64,000 bases of DNA from Kaistella pullorum (GTDB lineage: Bacteria; Bacteroidota; Bacteroidia; Flavobacteriales; Weeksellaceae): the NCBI RefSeq assembly GCF_014837035.1, contig NZ_JACSPS010000001.1:738374-802373 (forward strand), given 5' to 3'. Both the position numbers and the translations under genes were made by a program. This document shows positions 34,901 to 43,011 of the stretch, piece by piece (position 1 is the stretch's first letter; each line of letters opens with the position of its first letter). The notes beneath the pieces were generated by a model that ran no database searches, was not told where the DNA came from, and saw only the letters and a list, made by a program, of their open reading frames with translations.

Positions 34901-35400
34901 AAAATGAAGAAGACCGCAAAAAATTATTTAAATCCACCAAAGAAGTAAATATTGACACTGATCTTGAACTGATGCTGCCTGATGTTTATGTTCAAAGCAT
35001 TGAAGAAAGACTTTCACTTTACCAAAAACTGGCTGAAATTCAGAACCGCGAAGATTTAAGAAAGTTTGAAAACGAACTTAACGACCGCTTCGGCGCATTA
35101 CCGCCTGAAGCTAAAAATCTGTTGAAATCTGTTGAGCTCAAATGGATTGCGGCTGAAATTGGTTTCGATAAGATCGTGGTGAAAAACGGTGTTTTCCTGG
35201 GCTACTTTCCACCAAATCCGCAGGATAAATTTTACCAAAGCGAGAAATTCAGAAACATTATCGCTTATCTTCACCAAAATCCTGCTGAGGCCACATTAAA
35301 AGAAAAAGTGAACAAAGAAGGCAACCAACTGATGATGCGCAAAGAAAATGTGCAGAATGTGGATGAGGTGAACCGGGTTTTAGAAAGGATTATTGCATAA
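31984..35400 (+). CDS. mfd: Transcription-repair coupling factor
   Basis: A 1138-residue DNA translocase that frees RNA polymerase stalled at DNA damage and recruits UvrA. In order: N-terminal UvrB-like region (1-350), RNA-polymerase-interacting domain around 455-530 (KVGDYITHIDHGIGKFMGL), RecG-like helicase (about 560-980) with Walker A GDVGFGKTE, DEEH box and motif TATPIPRTL, then the C-terminal TRCF domain. All motifs are complete and length is normal for the family. It has a leader of about 80 bases with a terminator-like hairpin. Confidence 0.96.
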   Translation: MQLKNISQNFLPDMLKSGFGAEIFNNIDDHSRLSVRGSAGSSPSVFAAELFLTRKKTILYLIEDKEEALYATAEMEDLLGKENVLYFPATHLAPYQIEKTQNANLVLRTDVLNQLNASKKHKVIVASFASLSEKVLKKEDFNAISHRIKVGESLDFDFTGELLQQFNFQLTDFVSEPGEFSVRGGIVDVFSYSNEEPYRITFFGNEIESIKTFNIETQLTNGKVNEFQLVSNMNFAVSGSKVPLFGLLPKDSFVISNNAFLAVRKIKDFFAKAEEMFENLNKDIKHQKPTELFVSDSEFAENLERFKLIDFTIEPLKSGTGNTIEIELSQSPQPSFHKNFELLIDDLKEKRRDNFDIWISFSTEKQKERLEAIFEEISTGNSDDFESEDVDSVSVSKIFFKSFKSELHEGFVDADHKISVYTDHQIFDRYQRFKAKNTFAKSEQLTLKDLMQMKVGDYITHIDHGIGKFMGLVKVNNNGKVQECFKLTYKNGDLLYVSIHSLHKISKYNGPDGKEIVLSKLGSPAWKTLKQKTKAKVKQIAFDLIRLYAKRKTAKGFAFTPDSYLQNELEASFLYEDTPDQEKATLDVKTDMEKETVMDRLICGDVGFGKTEIAVRAAFKAATDGKQVAILVPTTILAFQHYRSFKERLKDFPVNISYLNRFRTAKQKSETLKGLAEGKVDIVIGTHQLVSPTVKFKDLGLLIIDEEHKFGVAVKDKLKTLKNNIDTLTLTATPIPRTLQFSLMAARDLSVIKTPPPNRQPVETSIVGFSEEIIRDAISYEIQRDGQVYFINNRIENLKDIAGLIQRLVPDAKVITGHGQMEGKQLERNVLDFMEGKYDVLVSTTIVESGVDVPNANTLFINDAQRFGMADLHQMRGRVGRSNRKAFCYLITPPFDMMTSDARKRLEAIEQFSDLGSGFQIAMKDLEIRGAGDLLGGEQSGFINEMGFDTYQKIMQEALEELQNDEEFGELFENEEDRKKLFKSTKEVNIDTDLELMLPDVYVQSIEERLSLYQKLAEIQNREDLRKFENELNDRFGALPPEAKNLLKSVELKWIAAEIGFDKIVVKNGVFLGYFPPNPQDKFYQSEKFRNIIAYLHQNPAEATLKEKVNKEGNQLMMRKENVQNVDEVNRVLERIIA

Positions 35401-35410
35401 AACAAAATCG

Positions 35411-36232
35411 ATGAAAAAAATATTTGTGTTATTTCTGTTTATTGCGGGGTATTCCACATTGTTGGCGTGCAAATGCGGCAGTTTGGGAATGGTGGGAATT
35501 AATTTCCAGAAATCGGATTTCGTAGGTGAGATTGAAATTTTAAAAATCCGTAATTCGTCGTCAAAATCGCGCACTTATTTAGCTGATGTAAAGGTTCTGA
35601 AATTATATAAAGGCAAAGAGATCAATACTTTAGAAGTACACGGATTAATGGGGGGTATTCAGAGCGCTGCGTGTGAAGTACAGATTAAACAGGGACAAAA
35701 GTTTTTGATGTATTTGTCAGGTAACGATGGCGATACGATAATGTCGATGACAACTTCCGGTAATAACGCCACTACGGGTAAATATTTCACCGTTTCAGCC
35801 TGTACACCCAAATCGGAAATCAAAGAAAACAGCCGAACACTGGCCTTAGAACGCGCGGCGCTTGAGTTTTTAGCTTCAAATCCGAGTGATCTGGCGCAGG
35901 CATTTTATTTAGATAATTCCGTTTCTGCAATTTCCGACGGTGATTTTAAAAGCTATATAATTACAGAACCGGCACGGTCATTTGCGGTTTATAAACTTAA
36001 AGTTAACGGTAAATCTGAAGTTGAGGAAATTGAAGCTCTCCAGAACTTCGGCAGTTCCCAGGATGGCGAGATTATGAGGCTTATTAAAAAGAATTTTGTG
36101 ATAGGAAAAGATTTTTTTAGTGAGGTTCGAAACGAGGAGGTTCTTCTTACTTTATTTTATAACCCTGATAAAAATGCAAGTACATGGGGCGACACCCTGA
36201 CGCAAAGCTTAGTGGAGCCCATTTTTGATTAA
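35411..36232 (+). CDS. Exported protein with NTR/TIMP-like domain
   Basis: A 273-residue protein starting at the ATG at 35411, 10 bases after the mfd stop. A short hydrophobic signal ends at LLACKCG, which could be a lipobox or the first cysteine pair of an NTR (TIMP-like) OB-fold. The next 130 residues keep the pattern of that domain: FQKSDFVGEIEIL, ADVKVLKLYKG, AACEVQIKQGQKFLMYL, then a late cysteine (VSACTPKSEI). The C-terminal 100 residues have no known motif. Role unknown; extracytoplasmic. Confidence 0.65.
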   Translation: MKKIFVLFLFIAGYSTLLACKCGSLGMVGINFQKSDFVGEIEILKIRNSSSKSRTYLADVKVLKLYKGKEINTLEVHGLMGGIQSAACEVQIKQGQKFLMYLSGNDGDTIMSMTTSGNNATTGKYFTVSACTPKSEIKENSRTLALERAALEFLASNPSDLAQAFYLDNSVSAISDGDFKSYIITEPARSFAVYKLKVNGKSEVEEIEALQNFGSSQDGEIMRLIKKNFVIGKDFFSEVRNEEVLLTLFYNPDKNASTWGDTLTQSLVEPIFD

Positions 36233-36288
36233 CCGTCAATGCCTCCAAATACGAAGTTTGGGCCAAGTTTAAAGTTTTAGAAAAAGAG

Positions 36289-36296
36289 TACTTTTG
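36289..36296 (+). promoter_or_regulatory. TACTTTTG box before the 36314 lipoprotein gene
   Basis: TACTTTTG ends 17 bases before the ATG at 36314. Confidence 0.45.
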
Positions 36297-36313
36297 CTTT
36301 AAGTAAATATACA

Positions 36314-37180
36314 ATGCAAACAATAAAATCATTTTTAATTTTAATAATCAGCCTCACTTTCGTGGTTTCGTGCCAGCCCGGCCGTGATGAGAACGGCGAC
36401 CTGCTTTTTGGGCTTGATACAGATGCACCAACTGGCGGCGGCGGGTCCGGCACGTCGAAATTGCTTCATAAACTTACAGCGCCCGATGGTTCAGGCGGAA
36501 ATTATACGATAACATATAATTATGCACTTGGTAAGCTGACGAATGTTAGATCAAGCGATAATTCGGTGTCGTATGACCTGATTTACGACAACAATAACAT
36601 CAGCAAGATAAAAGTGGTTCAGGATGATGGAGGAACCGTTACGACCACCAATTTTGATATTTCCTATACCAACGGGAAATTTACGGAAGCTAAAGGTACG
36701 GGTGTGGAAGATTCGGGTAATTCGTTTAACAATACCATAACAGCGAGTTATGCCGCCGGAAAAGTTTCGAAAATCGTAAGTAAAATGCAGGGTATCGACA
36801 TCTCTGATCCCACTGTGACTTACGATATGTTCACGATGCAGAATGATATTACCTACAGCGGAAACAATATCTCCGTCTGGAAATCTACGATGAGTATGCC
36901 GCCCATTACGATTCCGCCAATTGTACTCACTGCCAACTTCAGTGATTATGATTCTTACAAAAATCCTTTCAATACTTTGCCTGAAGTTTTCAATATCGTA
37001 AGCGCGGTTTTTGGTACTGATACCACTCCGGTTACCGCTTTTTCAGCCAATAATTACATAAAAGTCAGCGTTGAAGGCCAGACAGTTACTTACACATATA
37101 CGTACGATGCTGATGGTTATCCAACTAAAGCAGCTGCATCCGAAAATGCTGGAACTTTAACTTTCGAATACACAAAATAG
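36314..37180 (+). CDS. Lipoprotein with YD-like repeats
   Basis: A 288-residue protein with signal peptide and lipobox VVSC at about residues 17-20, then a Gly/Ser-rich spacer (PTGGGGSGTSK). The body repeats NYTITYNYALGKLTNV, VSYDLIYDNNNISKI and YTYTYDADGYPTKA, in the style of YD/DUF4595 repeats. The partial lipoprotein at the left edge of the window has similar repeats. Outer-membrane location is inferred. It is followed closely by pth (10 bases), so the two may share a transcript. Confidence 0.7.
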   Translation: MQTIKSFLILIISLTFVVSCQPGRDENGDLLFGLDTDAPTGGGGSGTSKLLHKLTAPDGSGGNYTITYNYALGKLTNVRSSDNSVSYDLIYDNNNISKIKVVQDDGGTVTTTNFDISYTNGKFTEAKGTGVEDSGNSFNNTITASYAAGKVSKIVSKMQGIDISDPTVTYDMFTMQNDITYSGNNISVWKSTMSMPPITIPPIVLTANFSDYDSYKNPFNTLPEVFNIVSAVFGTDTTPVTAFSANNYIKVSVEGQTVTYTYTYDADGYPTKAAASENAGTLTFEYTK

Positions 37181-37190
37181 AATTTTTCAG

Positions 37191-37754
37191 ATGAAATATC
37201 TTATCGTCGGTCTCGGCAATAAAGGAGATGAATACACTGAAACCCGGCACAATGTCGGGTTTAAAGTTGCTGAAAAGATCGCAGAAACCATTGGTGCCCC
37301 GTTCAAATCTTCCAATTTTGGTCTGATGGCTGAAGGCAAGTATAAAGGCCGGAAGGTTTTTATTTTAAAGCCCGATACTTATATGAATCTTTCGGGAAAC
37401 GCCGTGAAATTCTGGCTTCAGAAAGAAAATATTCCGGTCGAAAATTTAATGATTGTCACTGACGATCTTTCTCTGCCTTTCGGGACTCTTAGGATGAAAA
37501 TGAAGGGTTCAGATGCCGGACATAACGGTTTGAAAAGTATTCAGGAGCAGCTACAAACACAAAATTATCCACGCCTCAGGTTTGGGATTTCGGCTGAATT
37601 CTCTGAAGGAAAACAGGTTGATTATGTGCTCGGAAAATGGAGCGAAGACGAAAAAGAAAAACTTCCCGAAAGAATCGAGAAGTTTTCTAAAGCATGTCTG
37701 TCCTTTGTTTTCGCCGGAATTCAGAATGCGATGACCGGATTTAACGGTAAATAA
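37191..37754 (+). CDS. pth: Peptidyl-tRNA hydrolase
   Basis: A 187-residue enzyme that releases tRNA from stalled peptidyl-tRNA. The catalytic His lies in the N-terminal stretch TRHNVGF, with Asn at the start (LGNKGDEY); PDTYMNLSGNAV, the Asp of DDLSLPFG and SDAGHNGLKSI are all conserved. Length is normal. It ends exactly next to the stop of the convergent carbonic anhydrase gene (37754/37755), with no intergenic base. Confidence 0.95.
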   Translation: MKYLIVGLGNKGDEYTETRHNVGFKVAEKIAETIGAPFKSSNFGLMAEGKYKGRKVFILKPDTYMNLSGNAVKFWLQKENIPVENLMIVTDDLSLPFGTLRMKMKGSDAGHNGLKSIQEQLQTQNYPRLRFGISAEFSEGKQVDYVLGKWSEDEKEKLPERIEKFSKACLSFVFAGIQNAMTGFNGK

Positions 37755-38390
37755 TTAAAGCCAGCTTACAACGCCACTTTCAACACAGTAATTTGCGCCC
37801 ACAATCTTTATGCTGCCTTCTTCCTCCAGTTTACGGAGCGTTGAACTCTGCGTACGGATATCCGAAATGGTGCGTTTGATATTACAGATGTTCACCCTTT
37901 CGAGAAGATCGCTGTTTGAGGAAGAACGCTCTTCACCTTCGCGCAGAATCTCGTTGATGCAGCCTTCAAAATTGCTGATCAGATGGTTAAGATTTTCCAT
38001 GCCGGCCGGTTCAATACTACGCGCATCAAGACCGCCTTTCAGTGCGCCGCATTTGCTGTGGCCTAAGACGACAACAAGTTTTGAGCCTGCAACATTACAG
38101 CCAAATTCCATTGAGCCAAGGATGTCTTTATTTACAAAATTCCCGGCGATACGGATGCTGAAAATGTCTCCCAATCCCTGATCAAAGATAAGTTCCGCAG
38201 AAGTGCGGCTGTCGATACAGCTTAAAACCACGGCGAAAGGCCATTGTCCGGCGCGGGTATCATTCACCTGCTCTAATAAGTTGCGGTTCATTTTAAGGTT
38301 CTGTACAAAACGTTGATTACCTTCCTGCAGAAATTTCAGGGCTTTATCCGGAGTGGTTGTGGTTTGGGTTTCTAATGTATGTGCTTTCAT
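37755..38390 (-). CDS. Beta-class carbonic anhydrase (first copy)
   Basis: A 211-residue zinc enzyme that interconverts carbon dioxide and bicarbonate. The zinc ligands are Cys58, His111 and Cys114, with the Asp60-Arg62 pair in CIDSR and GHSKCGA. It lies 30 bases after the SulP transporter gene on the same strand. This pairing suggests that imported bicarbonate is converted or balanced at the membrane. It differs clearly from the second beta-type copy at 40453-41133 and is not a recent duplicate. Confidence 0.92.
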   Translation of the reverse strand: MKAHTLETQTTTTPDKALKFLQEGNQRFVQNLKMNRNLLEQVNDTRAGQWPFAVVLSCIDSRTSAELIFDQGLGDIFSIRIAGNFVNKDILGSMEFGCNVAGSKLVVVLGHSKCGALKGGLDARSIEPAGMENLNHLISNFEGCINEILREGEERSSSNSDLLERVNICNIKRTISDIRTQSSTLRKLEEEGSIKIVGANYCVESGVVSWL

Positions 38391-38420
38391 TATTTTTTTA
38401 AATTCTTTATTACTTAACTA

Positions 38421-40016
38421 TTATATTGCTCTTCTGTGTGCGATGATTACGTGCGAATCTTCGTCTTCTGCGTATTCGCGGTAAGATGTTTTGAAACCGA
38501 GCAGGGTAACTTCAATATCTTCTTCTTTCGCTCTGATGTTGGCAAATTCCTGAATCATATCCAGAATGTCGGTCGCGATGTAGGACGTTGAGCGTGCATC
38601 AATACACACTTTTGAGTTTGGTCTTACATTTTTAAGTGTTTTCTTGATGGCTGCTTTATTCAGAAATGAAACTTCCTCGGCCAGTTTAATATTGATATCA
38701 TCGGCGTCATCCAGATCTTCGCGGCTTAGATAATAAGCTCTCTTCATATTTCCCTGCAGGATATAGAAAACTGAAATCAGCAATCCGATTCCCACACCTT
38801 TTAAAAGGTCTAATGAAACTACTGCGATCACGGTGGCGATAAACGGGATAAACTGATATTTGCCTTTATGCCAGAAGTGCATGATGGTTGCGGGCTTCGC
38901 GAGTTTGTAACCTACCAGAATCAGAACTGCTGCAAGTGTGGCAAGCGGAATTAAATTCAAAATAAACGGTATTGAAAGTACGCAGACCAAAAGCAGCACG
39001 CCATGAATCATGGTTGAAGTTTTTGACGTTGCACCGGCATTTGCATTCGCGGAACTTCTCACTACAACCGAAGTCATCGGAAGGCCGCCAATCGCGGCGG
39101 AAAGCAGGTTTCCGATACCCTGCGCACGGAGTTCAAGATTGGTATCTGTAATCCGGCGGTGCGTATCGAGGCGGTCTGAAGCTTCAATACAAAGAAGCGT
39201 TTCAATAGATGCCACAATCGCGATTGTTGCACCGACGATCCACACTTTAGGATTTAGAAAACCGTTCAGATCCGGGAAAACCAGCATATTCGTAAAGTCT
39301 GCCGCGGTTTGCGGAACCGGAAGCGAAACCAAATGCTCAGGTCCGATCGCTAACGAACTTCCGGATACAACGAAAATATAATTGAGCAGGATGCCCGCTG
39401 CTACGGCTACAAGCGCTCCCGGAATGATTTTTATTTTCTTTAAAAATGGAAATTTATCCCAGGCAAGCAAAATTGAAACGGAAACCAACGTCACGATCAC
39501 CGCACCCATGTGAACTCCGGACAAAAGCTGGCTGAAATAAGCCGGATTGAAACCGTTTTCGAATAGCGTTTCTTTGGTCTCGAAACCGTTTGTGAAGCCG
39601 AATGCATTCGGGATCTGGGTTAGAATAATAATGATCCCGATACCGGCGAGCATTCCTTCAATCACATTGGTAGGAAAATAGTTCGAGATACTTCCCGCGC
39701 GGACAAAACCGAGAATCAGTTGAAATAATCCGGCAATAAGTCCGGCGCACAGAAACAGCTCAAATGCGCCAAGATCTGTAATGGCCGTAAGTACAATTGC
39801 AGTAAGGCCGGCTGCAGGTCCGGAAACAGAGATGTTGGAATTACTGAGGTAACCCACAACAAGGCCGCCGATGATTCCTGCAATAATGCCGGAAAGTGGC
39901 GGTGCGCCGGATGCAAGTGCAATCCCTAAACAAAGCGGAAGTGCAACAAGAAAGACGACGAGGCCGGAAGGGAAATTTTCTTTAATCCCTCCGTATATAG
40001 ATTTTGCTTTTTTCAT
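38421..40016 (-). CDS. SulP family anion transporter (probably bicarbonate)
   Basis: A 531-residue inner-membrane transporter. The transmembrane domain covers about residues 15-430 with the SulP stretch SGPAAGLTAIV near 66 and ETLLCIEASD plus GNLLSAAIGGLPMTSVVVRSSAN near 300. A cytoplasmic STAS domain forms the end (about 440-531). SulP proteins carry sulfate, bicarbonate or other anions. Two carbonic anhydrase genes flank it here, which favours bicarbonate or sodium-bicarbonate uptake over sulfate. The ion is inferred from context only. Confidence 0.88.
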   Translation of the reverse strand: MKKAKSIYGGIKENFPSGLVVFLVALPLCLGIALASGAPPLSGIIAGIIGGLVVGYLSNSNISVSGPAAGLTAIVLTAITDLGAFELFLCAGLIAGLFQLILGFVRAGSISNYFPTNVIEGMLAGIGIIIILTQIPNAFGFTNGFETKETLFENGFNPAYFSQLLSGVHMGAVIVTLVSVSILLAWDKFPFLKKIKIIPGALVAVAAGILLNYIFVVSGSSLAIGPEHLVSLPVPQTAADFTNMLVFPDLNGFLNPKVWIVGATIAIVASIETLLCIEASDRLDTHRRITDTNLELRAQGIGNLLSAAIGGLPMTSVVVRSSANANAGATSKTSTMIHGVLLLVCVLSIPFILNLIPLATLAAVLILVGYKLAKPATIMHFWHKGKYQFIPFIATVIAVVSLDLLKGVGIGLLISVFYILQGNMKRAYYLSREDLDDADDINIKLAEEVSFLNKAAIKKTLKNVRPNSKVCIDARSTSYIATDILDMIQEFANIRAKEEDIEVTLLGFKTSYREYAEDEDSHVIIAHRRAI

Positions 40017-40143
40017 TTTAGAAAAAGTGGTATAACGTAAAATACTGCGTATGAGTAAATTACTGTGTTGGAAAATAATTATTAATCACAGATTTGTGTC
40101 CGTTTCGGCATGGAAACAGCTACAAATACAATCGGAGAAAAAA

Positions 40144-40437
40144 TTATGCTTCCGGAGGTGGAGAAAATATAGTGAGGAAAGGCGAAAGATGAACAGAATC
40201 ATCAGTCCAGAGGAAAGATTTGCTGTTCTGGTCAGCCTGGAAAAATTTCAGAAAATCATGGACATTCAAAGTGTCCGGAACGGTTTTTTCGTTAATAACC
40301 AACGGAGAATGCTGGCTCTCTTCTTCGGATATCACCACATTGGTCGCCGGCAAATTCCACCCGAAAGCTACGGCAATACTTGGTAAAGCCATAAAATTCA
40401 GGAAGACCGTCAATGTAATGATACTCCAGATTTTCAT
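40144..40437 (-). CDS. Small exported or membrane-anchored protein ending in SPPPEA
   Basis: A 97-residue protein with an N-terminal hydrophobic stretch (WSIITLTVFLNFMALPSIAVAFG) that could be a signal peptide or an anchor, then a charged domain with the motif LNVHDFLKFF and the end FSPPPEA. It lies between the second carbonic anhydrase (15 bases) and SulP (127 bases) on the same strand. The signal-like start and tight spacing support a real gene, and the opposing frame in this stretch is not convincing. I do not recognise a family; it may be an accessory factor of the transport unit. Confidence 0.6.
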   Translation of the reverse strand: MKIWSIITLTVFLNFMALPSIAVAFGWNLPATNVVISEEESQHSPLVINEKTVPDTLNVHDFLKFFQADQNSKSFLWTDDSVHLSPFLTIFSPPPEA

Positions 40438-40452
40438 ATTGTTTTATCTAAA

Positions 40453-41133
40453 TCAGATGAGGTTTTTATTTTTTTTCTTGCTCATCACCCAATCAGAATT
40501 GGTAAGGTTGTAAATCTTCTGAATATCTTTCAGCGTACTCTCAAAGTCAATTTCAAGATCGATTATCTTACCCGTTCGTAGGTCGAAAACCCAGCCGTGA
40601 ACGATAGGATATTCATCTACCAGATATTCTTCCTGTACAACCGCCATTTTTGTCACGTTGATGCACTGCTCTAAAACATTGAGTTCCACGAGCCTGTCAT
40701 ACCGTTTCTGCTCGTCATCAATCGCATCCAATTCTAGCTGATGAATCCTGTACACGTCGCGGATGTTGCGCAGCCACGGGTTCAGGATGCCTAAATCTTC
40801 GGGAGTCATCGCTGCCCGAACGCCACCGCAGCCGTAATGTCCGCAAACAATGATGTGTTTCACTTTCAGATGCTGTACCGCGTATTGTATGGCTGAAGTT
40901 ACATTCAGGTCGAGGCTGTTCACCAGGTTCGCAACGTTTCTGGAAACGAAGACTTCGCCCGGTTTCAGACCCATCATCTCTTCCGCCGAAACCCGACTGT
41001 CCGAACATCCAATGTACAGATAATCAGGATTTTGTGAGCTTGAAAGTGTTTTGAAGAAGTCTTTGTCTTCTGCCAGTTTACTTTCAACCCACTTTCGGTT
41101 ATTCTCAAATATTACTTCGTAAGATCTTTTCAT
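40453..41133 (-). CDS. Beta-class carbonic anhydrase (second copy, Can-like)
   Basis: A 226-residue enzyme with zinc ligands Cys43, His99 and Cys102 and the Asp45-Arg47 pair (IGCSDSRVSAEE, CGHYGCGGV). The length and the C-terminal region (GWVFDLRTGKIIDL) match the E. coli Can type. The start is the ATG at 41133 (MKRSYEVIF); the upstream in-frame start at 41199 would run through the TATTTTTG box at 41197-41204. It is the first gene of the run second carbonic anhydrase, small SPPPE protein, SulP, first carbonic anhydrase. Confidence 0.93.
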   Translation of the reverse strand: MKRSYEVIFENNRKWVESKLAEDKDFFKTLSSSQNPDYLYIGCSDSRVSAEEMMGLKPGEVFVSRNVANLVNSLDLNVTSAIQYAVQHLKVKHIIVCGHYGCGGVRAAMTPEDLGILNPWLRNIRDVYRIHQLELDAIDDEQKRYDRLVELNVLEQCINVTKMAVVQEEYLVDEYPIVHGWVFDLRTGKIIDLEIDFESTLKDIQKIYNLTNSDWVMSKKKNKNLI

Positions 41134-41196
41134 ATTGGGGCTAATGAACCTGTTTTGATTGTCGGTTTCGTGCAAAAGCACCGCTCCGAACGCGCA

Positions 41197-41204
41197 CAAA
41201 AATA
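41197..41204 (-). promoter_or_regulatory. TATTTTTG box before the second carbonic anhydrase gene
   Basis: TATTTTTG on the minus strand, 63 bases before the ATG at 41133. Confidence 0.4.
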
Positions 41205-41271
41205 AAAATTAGAATTTAAAACGGGCTAAAATTAACAAGATTTAATACAAAAAAGTACGTGTAACAGTAGA

Positions 41272-41832
41272 TCAATCCTCAATTTTATTACCAATGTAGC
41301 CTTCCGTTGCGGCCGGATTTGGAATGATGGTCGCCGGGTTGCCGGTTACTACAGAATCATTCGGTACATCAAAATTTACGTAAGCGTTCGGTGCAATTAA
41401 TACATTATTTCCAACCGTTATATTACCGACTAAAACAGCATTAGGCCCGATCCATACTTCGTTTCCGATGGTGGGTACGCCCTCTTTTTTTCCGCGGTTG
41501 GCCTGCGCGATCGTCACACCTTGCGCGACGTTGCAGTTACGACCTATTTTCGTTTTTGGATTGATAACCACTGCGCCCCAATGTCCCAGGTAAAAACCCG
41601 CCCCGATCTGCGTTTCCGGATAAATCTGGAAACCGTATTTTATCTGATGATGACGCAAAACCAGTCGCCAAAACATTCCCAGAATTGAATTTTTCGGGTG
41701 ACGCTGGGTTTTCCTTAAAATGTAAATGAAATGAAGATTCGGGTTTACGCATTTCATCCAGATGCCCGGTGTATCAAGCATTTTGCCGCTTTCGCGGTAG
41801 AAATCTTTCTGGATGATATTGTTTTTCGGCAT
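41272..41832 (-). CDS. Serine O-acetyltransferase-like hexapeptide acyltransferase
   Basis: A 186-residue left-handed parallel beta-helix enzyme of the CysE-like type (LGHWGAVVINPKTKIGRN, VAQGVTIAQANRGKKEGVPTIGNEVWIGPNAVLVG). The catalytic His lies in the first of those stretches. As it sits at the edge of a glycosyltransferase cluster, O-acetylation or other acylation of a polysaccharide sugar is likelier than cysteine synthesis. The acceptor is unknown. The N-terminal 80 residues (RESGKMLDTPGIWMKC...) are specific to this subgroup. Confidence 0.82.
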   Translation of the reverse strand: MPKNNIIQKDFYRESGKMLDTPGIWMKCVNPNLHFIYILRKTQRHPKNSILGMFWRLVLRHHQIKYGFQIYPETQIGAGFYLGHWGAVVINPKTKIGRNCNVAQGVTIAQANRGKKEGVPTIGNEVWIGPNAVLVGNITVGNNVLIAPNAYVNFDVPNDSVVTGNPATIIPNPAATEGYIGNKIED

Positions 41833-41859
41833 CAGAGCAAAGTTAGCAGATATTTCGAA

Positions 41860-43008
41860 TCAGAGCCCGTCTATGATATCCATAATTTCCCGCACCGAGT
41901 TTTCAAGGCTGAATGGCAGCACATGATTGTTCAGGTTTTGCTGATATTCGAGGAAGATTTCATGATCCTGCATCGCTTTCTTTAAGCCTTCATACAGGCC
42001 TTCTTCAGAATTTTCTACGATCAATCCGAGGTTTCCATTTTCTAAAATCTCACGCGCACCCGAAACATCCGTGGCAATGATGTTCTTTTTTAAAGTCACG
42101 GCTTCAGACAGTACAGTCGGAAAGCCTTCATATCGGGAACTGAGGACGAAAAAATTAGCCGCCTTTAGGTGTGGATACGGATCGTTTGAAAAGCCGGTCA
42201 TTTCTGCATAATCGCCTAAATTAAGGTCTTCTTTAAGTTTTTTAATCTTTTCAAAATCATATCCGTCGCCGATAATTTTCACATTGAAACTAAACCCTTC
42301 GTCCAAAAGTCTGCGCTGCACTCTCAACAGACGGTCAAAACCTTTCTGCGGAAAAACGGTACCGATTGCCACGAATGTCGGCACGTTGGATTTGGCAATT
42401 TCTAAAGGTTTCCCCGCGCTGGCGATGACTTTCTCCGTGTCGAGCGGGTTGTAGATCCTCAAAATTTTCTGTCTTTCAAAATCGTTTCGCGCCAGTTTTT
42501 CAAAATCGTTTTTAATATGTTCAGAAATCACCACAATTTTATCAAATCCAAAAAACTTCCGGATTTCAGCGTCGTTATAATTGTGAAAATGCGTTTTTCG
42601 CAGGTCATTGTGAATCCAGACGATTTTCTTTGAAGATTTCAGAGGCGAATTTAAAATATCATCGCGCATACCATGGATAGCCGCAAATTCAATATCATAC
42701 TGTTTTCCATTCAGGATGCTTTTGTACAGGACTTTCGGAAATTTTTTTAAAAATGCCTGATACACTTTTCTGTAAACTTTACGAGGCAAATCCTGCGTGC
42801 GGTTCGTGGTAATCATTTCGCCTTTATTCAGGTACAGAACATTTACAAAAACAGGAACTTCGCCTAAATATTTTCCCGAATATAGATTCAGCAACAGGTC
42901 GATTTCATATTTTTCCCGCGGCAGATTGTTTAGAAAAGTGACAAGCACTTTTTCCGCGCCACCATGCCGCAGCGAACCGATTCGGATAAGGATTTTCTTT
43001 TTTGCCAC
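41860..43008 (-). CDS. Glycosyltransferase family 4 protein (GTG start)
   Basis: A 382-residue GT-B enzyme that transfers a sugar from a nucleotide sugar. The N-terminal acceptor domain has GGAEKVLVTFL near 17; the C-terminal donor domain has GTVFPQKGFDRLL near 212 and SSRYEGFPTVLSEAV near 287 with the EX7E glutamates. The frame opens with GTG, 3 bases after the stop of the upstream glycosyltransferase. Sugar specificity cannot be read. Confidence 0.85.
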   Translation of the reverse strand: MAKKKILIRIGSLRHGGAEKVLVTFLNNLPREKYEIDLLLNLYSGKYLGEVPVFVNVLYLNKGEMITTNRTQDLPRKVYRKVYQAFLKKFPKVLYKSILNGKQYDIEFAAIHGMRDDILNSPLKSSKKIVWIHNDLRKTHFHNYNDAEIRKFFGFDKIVVISEHIKNDFEKLARNDFERQKILRIYNPLDTEKVIASAGKPLEIAKSNVPTFVAIGTVFPQKGFDRLLRVQRRLLDEGFSFNVKIIGDGYDFEKIKKLKEDLNLGDYAEMTGFSNDPYPHLKAANFFVLSSRYEGFPTVLSEAVTLKKNIIATDVSGAREILENGNLGLIVENSEEGLYEGLKKAMQDHEIFLEYQQNLNNHVLPFSLENSVREIMDIIDGL

Positions 43009-43011
43009 AGA

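Noticed and set aside
40051-40513. Plus-strand frames opposite the small SPPPE protein gene
   Set aside because: They have no signal sequence or motif, whereas the minus-strand frame has a clear hydrophobic start and operon spacing.
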